Source: Paracoccus alcaliphilus (GTDB lineage Bacteria > Pseudomonadota > Alphaproteobacteria > Rhodobacterales > Rhodobacteraceae). Taken from it: a DNA stretch of 64,000 nt. The DNA is taken from assembly GCF_028553725.1 (NCBI RefSeq), contig NZ_CP067124.1, positions 2,552,001-2,616,000 on the forward strand, in the 5' to 3' direction. A program made the translations under genes and the position numbers. This document shows, piece after piece, positions 8,329 through 16,238 of the stretch (position 1 is the first letter of the stretch; every line of letters begins with the position of its first letter). The notes below the pieces were generated by a model that did no database searches, had not been told where the DNA came from, and was given only the letters and a program-made list of their open reading frames with translations.

Positions 8329-8796
8329 TCAATCGCGCATGATCTCATCCAGACGGGCGCGTTCATCCTTGCTGAGCGCCTGCGTCGCCGGCACCTCGGC
8401 CCGGGCGCGGGCCCGCAGGAAACCCCATGCGACCAGCAGCGCGATCAGCGCCATGAGCGGACCGGCCAGCCACAACAGCAGATTGCCGCCGCTGGCCCGG
8501 GGCTCGAACAGGACGAATTCACCGAAGCGGTCGGCGACATTGTCCAGCACCTCGGCATCGCTGTCGCCCTCGACCAGCCGTTCGCGCACGTAAAGCCGCA
8601 GGTCGCGGCTGATCGCGGCGTTCGATTCGTCGATATTCTCGCCCTGACAGATCGGACATCGCAGCTTTTGCGACAGGGCGCGGGCGCGGGCCTCCAGTCC
8701 GGGGTCGGACAGCACCTCGTCGGGTTGCACAGCAAGGGCAGGCGTGGTCAGAGCGAACAGCAGGGTCAGGGCAAGGCCGGTTTTGCGCATCGTCAT
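8329..8796 (-). CDS. ccmH: Cytochrome c maturation protein CcmH
   Basis: 155 residues. A signal peptide (1-22, ending TPALA) exports the domain carrying LRCPICQGE (Cys47, Cys50), the thioredox pair that reduces apocytochrome c cysteines before heme ligation; a transmembrane helix (about 106-127) anchors it. The short C terminus shows the CcmH/Ccl2 form without the TPR half (CcmI). Its ATG overlaps the ccmF stop as ATGA, indicating translational coupling in a ccmF-ccmH unit. Confidence 0.94.
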   Translation of the reverse strand: MTMRKTGLALTLLFALTTPALAVQPDEVLSDPGLEARARALSQKLRCPICQGENIDESNAAISRDLRLYVRERLVEGDSDAEVLDNVADRFGEFVLFEPRASGGNLLLWLAGPLMALIALLVAWGFLRARARAEVPATQALSKDERARLDEIMRD

Positions 8797-10757
8797 TCCG
8801 CCGGGACCGCATCGGCATTACTGCGCCGCGCCGCGCCTGCCGCCACGCGATAACGCCGGTCGCTGAGGCTGATCAACCCGCCAAGCGCCATCAGGAACGA
8901 ACCCATCCAGATCCAGTTGGCGAAGGGCTTCAGATAGGACCGGACCGCCCAGCCGCCGCTGCTTTGCGGATCGCCGATCACCAGATAGAGGTCACGGAAC
9001 AGCCCGCCATCAATCGCGGCCTCGGTGGTCGGCATCCCCTGCACCGGATAGATGCGCTTTTCCGGATGCATGATCGCGACCGGCCGCCCGTCGCGCGTGA
9101 CCTGCATCGTCGCCATGGTCGAGATATAATTCGGCCCCTCGACCTCGGCCACTTCGGTCATGGTTACGGTATATCCGGCAAATTCAAAGGGTTCGTTCAG
9201 ATGGGCGACGCGGATATCCTCGACCTGCCAGGCGGTCAGCAGGCTGACGCCGATGAAGGTCACGCCCATCCCGGCATGGGCCACCGCCTTGCCCCAGTCG
9301 GCGCGCGGCAACCGCCACAACCGGGACAGGCCGGAATTGCCGGTGCGGTGGATCAGGTCGGCCACCGATCCGGCAATGATCCATGTACCCAGTCCGGCCC
9401 CGATCACGGCAATCGCCGAACGCCCGGTGGACACCGCAAAGATCAGCAGGGTGACGGCTGCGGTAAAGATCAGTGCCCCGCGCAGGGGTTTCATTATCCG
9501 CGACAGCGTGGCGCGTTTCCATGGCAGCATCGAACCGAGCGGCAGGGCTATCGCCAGCACGATCATGAAGGGCGTGAAGGCCTTGTTGAAGAATGGCGGC
9601 CCGACCGACAGCTTGCGATCCCAGACCATTTCCGCGATCAGCGGCCAGACCGTGCCGATGAAGACGACAAAGGCCGAAACCGCCAGCAACACATTGTTCA
9701 GAACCAGCGACCCCTCGCGCGAGACGGGGGCAAAGACGCCCTTGGCCGTCATCTCGCTGGCCCGCGCGGCATAAAGCGTCAGCGCCCCGCCGGTAAAGCC
9801 GGCAAGGATCGCCAGAATGAACACGCCGCGCTGCGGATCGCTGGCGAAACTGTGGACCGAGGTCAGCACGCCCGAGCGCACGATGAACGTCCCGATCAGC
9901 GAAAACCCGAAGGCCATGATCGCCAGCAGGATGGTCCAGCTTTTCAGCGCCTCGCGTTTTTCGACGACGATGGCGGAATGCAGCAGCGCGGCGGCCAGAA
10001 GCCATGGCATGAAGCTGGCATTTTCCACCGGATCCCAGAACCAGAAGCCGCCCCAGCCCAGCTCGTAATAGGCCCACCACGACCCCAATGCGATGCCGAT
10101 GGTCAGAAACACCCAAGCCGCCAGTGTCCATGGCCGCACCCAGCGCGCCCATGCGGCATCGACGCGACCCTCGATCAGGGCGGCGACGGCAAAGCTGAAG
10201 GCCATCGAAAGCCCGACATAGCCCAGATAGAGAAACGGCGGATGGAAGGCCAGGCCGGGGTCCTGCAACAGCGGGTTCAGGTCGCGCCCGTCGAAGGCCG
10301 GTACGGGCATGCGGATGAACGGGTTCGAGGTGAAGATGATGAAGGCATAGAAGGCAGCACCGACCGAGGCCTGTACCGCCAGCACCCGTGCGCGCAGGCT
10401 GGGCGGCAGGTTGCCGCCCCAGACCGCCGCCGCCGCACCGAACAGCGCCAGAATCAGCACCCACAGCAGCATCGAGCCTTCGTGATTGCCCCAGACGCCG
10501 CTGATCTTGTAGATCATCGGCTTCAGACTGTGCGAATTGTCATAGACCAGCTTGACCGAGAAATCCGAGGTCACGAAGGCCTGCGTCAGCGCCGCGAATG
10601 ACAGGCAGACCAGCAGGAATTGCGCGATGGCGGCGGGGCGGGCGCTGTCCATCCAGCCCTCCCATCCCTTCGCCGCGCCGATCATCGGCACGACCATCTG
10701 GTAAAGCGACAGGGCAAAGGCCAGGATCAGGGCGAAATGGCCGAATTCTGCTGTCAT
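8793..10757 (-). CDS. ccmF: Cytochrome c heme lyase subunit CcmF
   Basis: 654 residues, a polytopic inner-membrane protein. The WWD domain WGGFWFWDPVENASFMPWL is intact, with flanking conserved histidines (for example FHPPFLYLGYVG) that ligand heme. With CcmH it attaches heme from CcmE to apocytochrome c. Length and about 15 hydrophobic segments agree with the family. It is followed directly by ccmH. A 127-base gap separates it from the Nudix gene upstream, room for its own promoter. Confidence 0.96.
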   Translation of the reverse strand: MTAEFGHFALILAFALSLYQMVVPMIGAAKGWEGWMDSARPAAIAQFLLVCLSFAALTQAFVTSDFSVKLVYDNSHSLKPMIYKISGVWGNHEGSMLLWVLILALFGAAAAVWGGNLPPSLRARVLAVQASVGAAFYAFIIFTSNPFIRMPVPAFDGRDLNPLLQDPGLAFHPPFLYLGYVGLSMAFSFAVAALIEGRVDAAWARWVRPWTLAAWVFLTIGIALGSWWAYYELGWGGFWFWDPVENASFMPWLLAAALLHSAIVVEKREALKSWTILLAIMAFGFSLIGTFIVRSGVLTSVHSFASDPQRGVFILAILAGFTGGALTLYAARASEMTAKGVFAPVSREGSLVLNNVLLAVSAFVVFIGTVWPLIAEMVWDRKLSVGPPFFNKAFTPFMIVLAIALPLGSMLPWKRATLSRIMKPLRGALIFTAAVTLLIFAVSTGRSAIAVIGAGLGTWIIAGSVADLIHRTGNSGLSRLWRLPRADWGKAVAHAGMGVTFIGVSLLTAWQVEDIRVAHLNEPFEFAGYTVTMTEVAEVEGPNYISTMATMQVTRDGRPVAIMHPEKRIYPVQGMPTTEAAIDGGLFRDLYLVIGDPQSSGGWAVRSYLKPFANWIWMGSFLMALGGLISLSDRRYRVAAGAARRSNADAVPAE

Positions 10758-10884
10758 CGCGGGTCCTCCATAGGCGTATCAGCATAGGCTGATGGCTGGG
10801 TCGGGGAAAGTCCCCACCTTGGTCGCGACCACGTTCCGGGTGCTTGCGGCTTGCGGCCGATGCGCGCAAGGAAAACGCTCGGGT

Positions 10885-11580
10885 TCAGGTGATCTGGCAG
10901 AAGCGCGGCGCCGGGCCGCGATTGTCGAAAAAGGGCACGGTATCGGGAACGGGAAGGGGGGCGTCATGCGCGACCGAGCCGACCAGCTCGGCCAGTTCGG
11001 CCAGCACCACCTCGGTGATGAAGGGCAGGTTCAGCGCCCGCGCCTCGGTCACCGGAACCCAGTGCAGATGCGAAAGCTCGTCACAGGCGCGGCTGAAATC
11101 ATCGGGATCCCCTACCAGATCCGCCGCATCCAGCGCAAAGAAGTGCGCATCGAACCGCCGCGGGCGGCCCGGCGGCGTAATCGCACGGAACACATAGCTG
11201 AGCGATCCGGCATCGGGCGACAATCCGGCCTCGGCATAGCCCGGCCAGTCGCTGGCCGGCCCGTCAGAGGCGCCGATCAGCAGGCCGGTTTCCTCGGCCA
11301 GTTCACGCAGTGCGGCCGCGGCGATGGCGTCGGGATCGGTGCGGGTGTCCCCTCGCGGCTCGGCCAGAAGGCGGCTGCGATGCGGCTCGGCCAGTTTGCG
11401 CGACAGGGGGGCGGCCGCATCCTCTGCATCGACGGCGCCGCCCGGAAAGACATATTTCGACGGCATGAACACCGCCTTTGCGCCGCGCATACCCATCAGG
11501 ACCGAGATGCCAGCGGGCTTTCGCCGCAGCAGGATCAGCGTGGCCGCATCGCGAATCGGCGGATCGCCGGGATTGGTCAT
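10885..11580 (-). CDS. Nudix hydrolase
   Basis: 231 residues from ATG 11580, which overlaps the stop of the DUF983 gene as ATGA. The Nudix core LRELAEETGLLI (Arg92, Glu93, Glu96, Glu97) supplies the metal-binding glutamates, but the usual leading Gly-x5-Glu is replaced (Asp84 at the Glu position). The region KYVFPGGAVDAED before it and the long insert between GGAVD and the box resemble NUDT7/NUDT19-like diphosphatases acting on CoA or related nucleotides. Substrate unknown. Longer upstream reading of this frame lies inside the DUF983 gene and is not used. Confidence 0.85.
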   Translation of the reverse strand: MTNPGDPPIRDAATLILLRRKPAGISVLMGMRGAKAVFMPSKYVFPGGAVDAEDAAAPLSRKLAEPHRSRLLAEPRGDTRTDPDAIAAAALRELAEETGLLIGASDGPASDWPGYAEAGLSPDAGSLSYVFRAITPPGRPRRFDAHFFALDAADLVGDPDDFSRACDELSHLHWVPVTEARALNLPFITEVVLAELAELVGSVAHDAPLPVPDTVPFFDNRGPAPRFCQIT

Positions 11581-11987
11581 GGCAATGCGGGATCCGGCCC
11601 CTGACCAAAGCCATGCATCCGCCGGGCCCATTGAAAGCCGACAAAGGCGCCCTTGATCCGCGGCAGCAGCGCCAGCGACAGGATGATCGCCCCAAGGCTG
11701 AAGCTGATGATCATCGACATGGCCGAAGGCCGCCACGCCATATAGACGGCCATCAGCAGCGGCGCGCCCAGATGAGAGACCAGAAAGATCGTCAGATAGG
11801 CAGGGCCGTCATCGGCGCGCTGATGATGCAGCGCCTCGTTGCAATGCGGGCAATGGTCCGCGACCTTCAGATAGCGCGAGAACAGGTTGCCCTGACCGCA
11901 AGCCGGACATTTCCCAAGGCTGGCGCGCTTGACGGCCTGCCCCGTCGGACGTTCGGCATTTTCGGCGCTGATTGCTGCCTGTGACAT
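11577..11987 (-). CDS. DUF983 family zinc-ribbon membrane protein
   Basis: 136 residues from ATG 11987, with GGAG upstream. Two CxxC pairs (LGKCPACGQGNLF and DHCPHCNEAL, about residues 26-54) suggest a small metal ribbon, followed by two transmembrane segments. This is the DUF983 pattern, a family of unknown function common in alphaproteobacteria. It is translationally coupled to the Nudix hydrolase gene. Confidence 0.85.
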   Translation of the reverse strand: MSQAAISAENAERPTGQAVKRASLGKCPACGQGNLFSRYLKVADHCPHCNEALHHQRADDGPAYLTIFLVSHLGAPLLMAVYMAWRPSAMSMIISFSLGAIILSLALLPRIKGAFVGFQWARRMHGFGQGPDPALP

Positions 11988-12095
11988 TGCGACTCCATCC
12001 TCATGGTCCGATTCCGGCTGTCGGACAATAACCCCACCGTCCGCCTTTCGCCAGAGTGTCAAGGCCGACAAAAAGTCGCAGAGATACGCATTCTT

Positions 12096-13493
12096 TCAGG
12101 CCGCATGGCGCGTACTGGCCAGCATCACCCGGTTGCGGCCCCGGTTTTTGGCGCTGATCAGCGCCCGGTCGGCGCGTTCCAGTACATGCTGGGCGACGGC
12201 CTCGGGCTCCAGCAGCATATAGGCCGAGATCATCAGCGCGACGCCGACAGACAGGGTAATTCCGACCGCGCCGCCGCCCGATAGATTCGACAGCAGAATC
12301 GGGCGCGTTTCAACCGTGCTGCGCAACCGCTCGGCCAGCGTGCAGGCCAGATTTTCGTCGCAATCGGGCAGGATAACCAGAAACTCCTCACCGCCGTGAC
12401 GTGAGACGAGGCCGCGATCACCGACGGTCCGGCTGAGCCTGCGGGCAATTTCGGACAGAACCGCATCCCCGGCGGGATGGCCATAGGTGTCGTTGATCCG
12501 CTTGAAATAATCCAGATCCATGATCAGCACGGCAAAACGCCGGTCATGGCGCACGCTGTCCGCCGCCAGTTCGGTCAGCCGGGGCATGGCATAGCGGCGG
12601 TTGTAAAGACCGGTCAGCGGATCGGTCATGGCCCAGAGCATCCGGCGCTGCGCATCCTCGCGCTGCCGGTCGCCGCGCAGCTTGCGCGACATCTGCGCCT
12701 GCAATGTCAGTGCCGCGGCTTCGGTTCCCGTGCCGCCAAGCCCCAGCGGCAGCACATCGCCCGCGCCCAGATCCAGCGCGAAGGCGCTGATATCGGGGGC
12801 CTGCGAATCGGTCGCCACGACGAATGCCGCATCGCGCGACCCGGTGCGGGAACGCAACTCGGACAGCAGGCGAAGGCCGTCGCCTTGCATCTCGATATTC
12901 GCGGCAATCAGATAGAGATCGGCAGCCTGACCCATGCTGGCCGCCCCCAGCGCCTTTTCCGGGTCGTTGATCACAAAGCTGTAGGGAAGCCGTTGACCCA
13001 GCAGGTGCTTCCAGCACAGCGCCCGTCCGATACTGTCGGCGACCAGCGTCACCTGCCCGCCATACGCGGCGTCATCGCCCCGGTGATCGAAGGCAGAGGC
13101 CGATTCCGCCAATCCGACCCCGGCTGTCTGATCGCAATCGCGCAGCAATCCGCGAATCCGCGCCAGCAGCATCTGTTCATCTATCCCCGGCGCCAGAACG
13201 GCGGCAGCCCCGGCGCGCAGACCGGCAAGGCGTTGGTCGTCGTCCGCGATCATCACGATGGGAATGCCCGCGCAGTCGCGTCCTTCGCCCAATGTCTGAC
13301 ACAGTTCGACCAGCCCGGCATCATGCAGATCCCCGCCCAGCAGGATCAGATTGGGCCGGATCCGGGCCAGCTCATCCATCAGTTGCTGCGCGCTGGCGGC
13401 GGTCGTCACCTGATAACACGCCGCCGTCAGCCGGACCTTGAGGGTGATCCGGTTCGTCGCCTGTCCGTCCACGACAAGAATGCGTGCTGTCAT
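12096..13493 (-). CDS. PleD-like diguanylate cyclase with two degenerate receiver domains
   Basis: 465 residues: receiver 1 (about 1-120), receiver 2 (about 145-275), and a GGDEF domain (about 300-460) with MDLDYFKRINDTYGH and the active RHGGEEFLVI, so c-di-GMP synthesis is plausible. Compared with Caulobacter PleD, the acidic pair becomes Asp9-Gly10 and the phosphorylated Asp53 is Gly53 (ILLGGDL). Receiver 2 also has Ala at the acceptor position (LYLIAANIE). The product-inhibition RxxD site before GGEEF reads GDRG. It should therefore be active without phosphorylation or feedback, if folded. It is divergent from a DUF3572 gene, the usual neighbour of pleD in this group. Confidence 0.9.
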   Translation of the reverse strand: MTARILVVDGQATNRITLKVRLTAACYQVTTAASAQQLMDELARIRPNLILLGGDLHDAGLVELCQTLGEGRDCAGIPIVMIADDDQRLAGLRAGAAAVLAPGIDEQMLLARIRGLLRDCDQTAGVGLAESASAFDHRGDDAAYGGQVTLVADSIGRALCWKHLLGQRLPYSFVINDPEKALGAASMGQAADLYLIAANIEMQGDGLRLLSELRSRTGSRDAAFVVATDSQAPDISAFALDLGAGDVLPLGLGGTGTEAAALTLQAQMSRKLRGDRQREDAQRRMLWAMTDPLTGLYNRRYAMPRLTELAADSVRHDRRFAVLIMDLDYFKRINDTYGHPAGDAVLSEIARRLSRTVGDRGLVSRHGGEEFLVILPDCDENLACTLAERLRSTVETRPILLSNLSGGGAVGITLSVGVALMISAYMLLEPEAVAQHVLERADRALISAKNRGRNRVMLASTRHAA

Positions 13494-13604
13494 GACAACG
13501 ATCGCCCTTTACATGCCACTCTGCTCGGCCCAACTTCGCAGCTAATCGTTAAGAAAGGGTTTCCGGCGCAGCTTGGTGGCGGAATTTCGCAAGGATAGGC
13601 GGAT

Positions 13605-13889
13605 ATGAGCTATGCGGGAGCAGAGGCGCTGACAGTGCAGGCGCTGCAATTCATCGCGTCGGATCAGGAACTTGTCGAGGCCTTGCTGGCGATGACGGGC
13701 CTGCGGGCGCTGGATTTGCGGCAGGCGGCTGCCGATCCGGGATTTGGCGTCAGCCTGCTGGATTTCCTGCTGGAGGACGATCAGCGGGTACTGCGTTTCG
13801 CGCGCTCGGCCGGAATCGCGCCGCAAGAAGTGATGACCGCCCGCACCGCGCTGGCCGGGCCGGGCAGTTACGGCTGGACGGCTGATTAA
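13605..13889 (+). CDS. DUF3572 family protein
   Basis: 94 residues, a small helical acidic protein (LTVQALQFIASDQELVEALL at the start, then LLDFLLEDDQRVLRFARSAG). DUF3572 proteins have no known function but are regularly divergent from PleD-type response regulators, as here. Start ATG 13605 follows AAGGATAGGCGGAT. Confidence 0.85.
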   Translation: MSYAGAEALTVQALQFIASDQELVEALLAMTGLRALDLRQAAADPGFGVSLLDFLLEDDQRVLRFARSAGIAPQEVMTARTALAGPGSYGWTAD

Positions 13890-13952
13890 AATCTCGATCC
13901 GCTTACGTTTTCTTTACGTCTGGGCGCTAGGCATGTCGTGAACGAGGACGAT

Positions 13953-14528
13953 ATGCACGGCTTGATCCACCGCTCCATCGAGGCTTTTCTGCGCGAGGTC
14001 TGCGCCACCCCGCTCTGGTCGCGCGTGGCCGAGGATGTGGGCGTCGATCCGCGCGGTTTTCAGACCGGGCGCCGCCATTCCGATCAGGTCAGCCTCGATC
14101 TGATCGGGGCGGCGGCGCGACGGCTTGGCAAACCTGAATCCGAATTGCTGGAAGATCTGGGCGCATGGCTGGCCGGGCTTCAGGCGCTGCGGCGGCTTTT
14201 GCGGTTCTCGGGGCGCGATTTCCGCGAATTCCTGCATCGGCTGGATGAACTGCCGGGCCGGGCACATATGGTCGTGCCCGATCTGGGATTGCCCGAGGTG
14301 ACGGTCATGATTGACGAACAGGATCGGGTGATCGTGACCCTGTCAGAGCCTGCGGGCCTGTGGCTGCCCGTTCTGGCGGGGCTGATTCGGGCGATGGCCG
14401 ATGATTATGGGGCTTTGGGGGTGATTCTGACGGAAAAGGACAGGATCTGCGTTCATGTGCCGCTGGATGCCTTCACACCGGGGCGGGGCTTCAGCCTTGG
14501 CGGGCAGGACCCCGAGGTGGTGACATGA
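13953..14528 (+). CDS. H-NOX (heme NO-binding) domain protein lacking the heme ligands
   Basis: 191 residues from ATG 13953, chosen because GAGG lies 5 bases upstream and H-NOX proteins begin MxGxI; a GTG at 13938 is possible. The fold is recognisable from MHGLIHRSIEAF and FLHRLDELPGRAH to VPDLGLP. Standard H-NOX has LDxxH with the proximal heme histidine (His102 in Thermoanaerobacter); here the aligned residue is Pro101. The propionate-binding YxSxR is T-L-S-E-P (129-133). It probably cannot bind heme as known members do. Its stop overlaps the ATG of an H-NOX-associated GGDEF gene (ATGA), so it should still act as that protein's partner. Confidence 0.8.
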   Translation: MHGLIHRSIEAFLREVCATPLWSRVAEDVGVDPRGFQTGRRHSDQVSLDLIGAAARRLGKPESELLEDLGAWLAGLQALRRLLRFSGRDFREFLHRLDELPGRAHMVVPDLGLPEVTVMIDEQDRVIVTLSEPAGLWLPVLAGLIRAMADDYGALGVILTEKDRICVHVPLDAFTPGRGFSLGGQDPEVVT

Positions 14529-15525
14529 TCTCGGTCAGGCGCGGTTGCGTCACGCTTGGCTGGCAGGCGCTTGATCTGCTGTTGCCGCTGCATTTGCTGA
14601 TCGATCTGCACGGGCAGATCCGCAATGCCGGGCCGATGATGCGCAAATTGCTGCCTGTGGGGCCCAGCCGGTTACAGGACAGTTTCACCTTGCTGCGGCG
14701 CGGCATCCAGACCGTCGACCGCAGGATTTCATCCATGCCTGCCTGCATGACGAACGCCTGTTTCTGCGCCTGAACGCAATGCCGCAGATGACGCTGCGGG
14801 GCCACGCGATCCCGTTCCCGAACGGCTGTCTGCTGAACCTTGGCTTTGGTATCGGGCTGGTCGATGCGGTGCGCGAACTGAACCTGACGGATTCGGACTT
14901 CGCGCCGCCCGATCTGGCGATGGAGCTGCTGTTTCTGCACGAGGCCAACCGTGCCGCCATGACTGAACTGTCCCGATTCAACCGCTATCTGGCCGCGGCC
15001 CGGCAAGAGGCCGAGATGCAGGCATTCTCTGACCCTCTGACCGGATTGCCGAACCGCAGGGGGCTGGACATGTCGATCCGCGATCTGCTGCGGCGATTGC
15101 CCGAAGGTGGAACATTCGCCATCGCCCATCTGGATCTGGACCATTTCAAGGAGGTGAACGACAAATACGGACATGCTGCGGGCGATGCGGTGCTGACCCA
15201 TGTGGCCTGCGCGTTGCGCGAAACGATCCGCTGGCACGACACGGCGGCGCGGGTGGGGGGCGACGAATTCGTGCTGCTGCTGGACGGGATCGACAGCCGG
15301 GCCGATCTTGAATCGCTGGCGCAGCGGATCATCGACCGTATTCGCCAGCCGATCGGGACGGGGGCCGGGTCCTGCCGTGTTTCCGCCAGTATCGGCATCA
15401 ACTGCGCGCAGGCGCATGAAGGCGTTGTGATCGAGGATCTGCTGAGCCAGGCCGATGCCGCGCTTTACCAGTCCAAGCGCGAGGGACGCGCACGCGCCAC
15501 GATCCGCTGCGCGGGGCAGCGTTGA
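14525..15525 (+). pseudogene. H-NOX-associated (HNOBA) diguanylate cyclase, split by a frameshift
   Basis: The first frame (14525-14773) encodes the start of an HNOBA domain (LLLPLHLLIDLHGQIRNAGP) and ends at TGA. The rest continues in another frame: DFIHACLHDERLFLRLNAMP can be read from 14725 with no start codon until 14779, then the HNOBA end, a coiled coil, and a full GGDEF domain. One base appears missing near 14723-14724. The GGDEF part is well kept: LDLDHFKEVNDKYGH, RVGGDEFVLL, and an RWHD inhibitory site. The enzyme would normally be controlled by the H-NOX protein encoded just upstream. Sequencing error, recent decay or reinitiation at 14779 are all possible. Confidence 0.8.
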
Positions 15526-15602
15526 ACAGGCGCCGGCAAAGGCACGGGAAACCGCATCCGGCTGCGGTTGGCTTGGTCGCGCGGATCGACTAGGTCTGGC
15601 GG

Positions 15603-16238
15603 ATGTCAACTGGGTTTCCCATCGCCTTCGCCGGGCAACGGATCGGATTGCTGGGCGGGTCTTTCGATCCTGCCCATGACGGTCACGCGCATATCACCGA
15701 AACGGCGCTGCGCCGCTTCTGTCTGGATCGGATCTGGTGGCTGGTCAGCCCCGGAAATCCGCTGAAGCCGCATGGCCCCGCGCCGCTGGTGCAGCGGATC
15801 GAAATGGCGCGCAGGGTCATGGGCCACCCTTCGGTCGAGATCACGGATCTGGAGGCGCGGCTGCACACGCGGCTGACCGCCGATACCATCGCCGCGTTGC
15901 AGGCACGCTATCGGGGTGTGCGCTTCGTCTGGCTGATGGGCTCGGACAATCTGGCGCAGTTCGACCAGTGGAACCGCTGGAAAGAGATTGCCGCCCGCGT
16001 TCCCATCGGCGTGCTGGCCCGTCCCGGCACCCATCAAAGCGCCCGCACAGCCCGCGCGACGCGCATCCTGGGACCAGCGGCGCGCCTGCCCGAAAGCCGC
16101 GCGCAATTACTGCCGTTCTGCCGGCCCCCGGCATGGGTCCTGATCAATATGCCGATGTCGCAACTGTCCTCGACCGCGATCCGCAGCGGACATGCCGGGC
16201 AGTCCGAGGCACGGCAGACAGAGGGAAAGACACGATGA
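15603..16238 (+). CDS. nadD: Nicotinate-nucleotide adenylyltransferase
   Basis: 211 residues. It joins ATP and nicotinate mononucleotide to form deamido-NAD. LGGSFDPAHDGH (17-28) is the nucleotidyltransferase signature, SPGNPLKPH the substrate loop, and LSSTAIRSG the ISxTxIR motif near the C terminus. The ATG at 15603 gives an N-terminal tail of about 12 residues before the first strand. The stop overlaps the dacB start as ATGA. Confidence 0.95.
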   Translation: MSTGFPIAFAGQRIGLLGGSFDPAHDGHAHITETALRRFCLDRIWWLVSPGNPLKPHGPAPLVQRIEMARRVMGHPSVEITDLEARLHTRLTADTIAALQARYRGVRFVWLMGSDNLAQFDQWNRWKEIAARVPIGVLARPGTHQSARTARATRILGPAARLPESRAQLLPFCRPPAWVLINMPMSQLSSTAIRSGHAGQSEARQTEGKTR

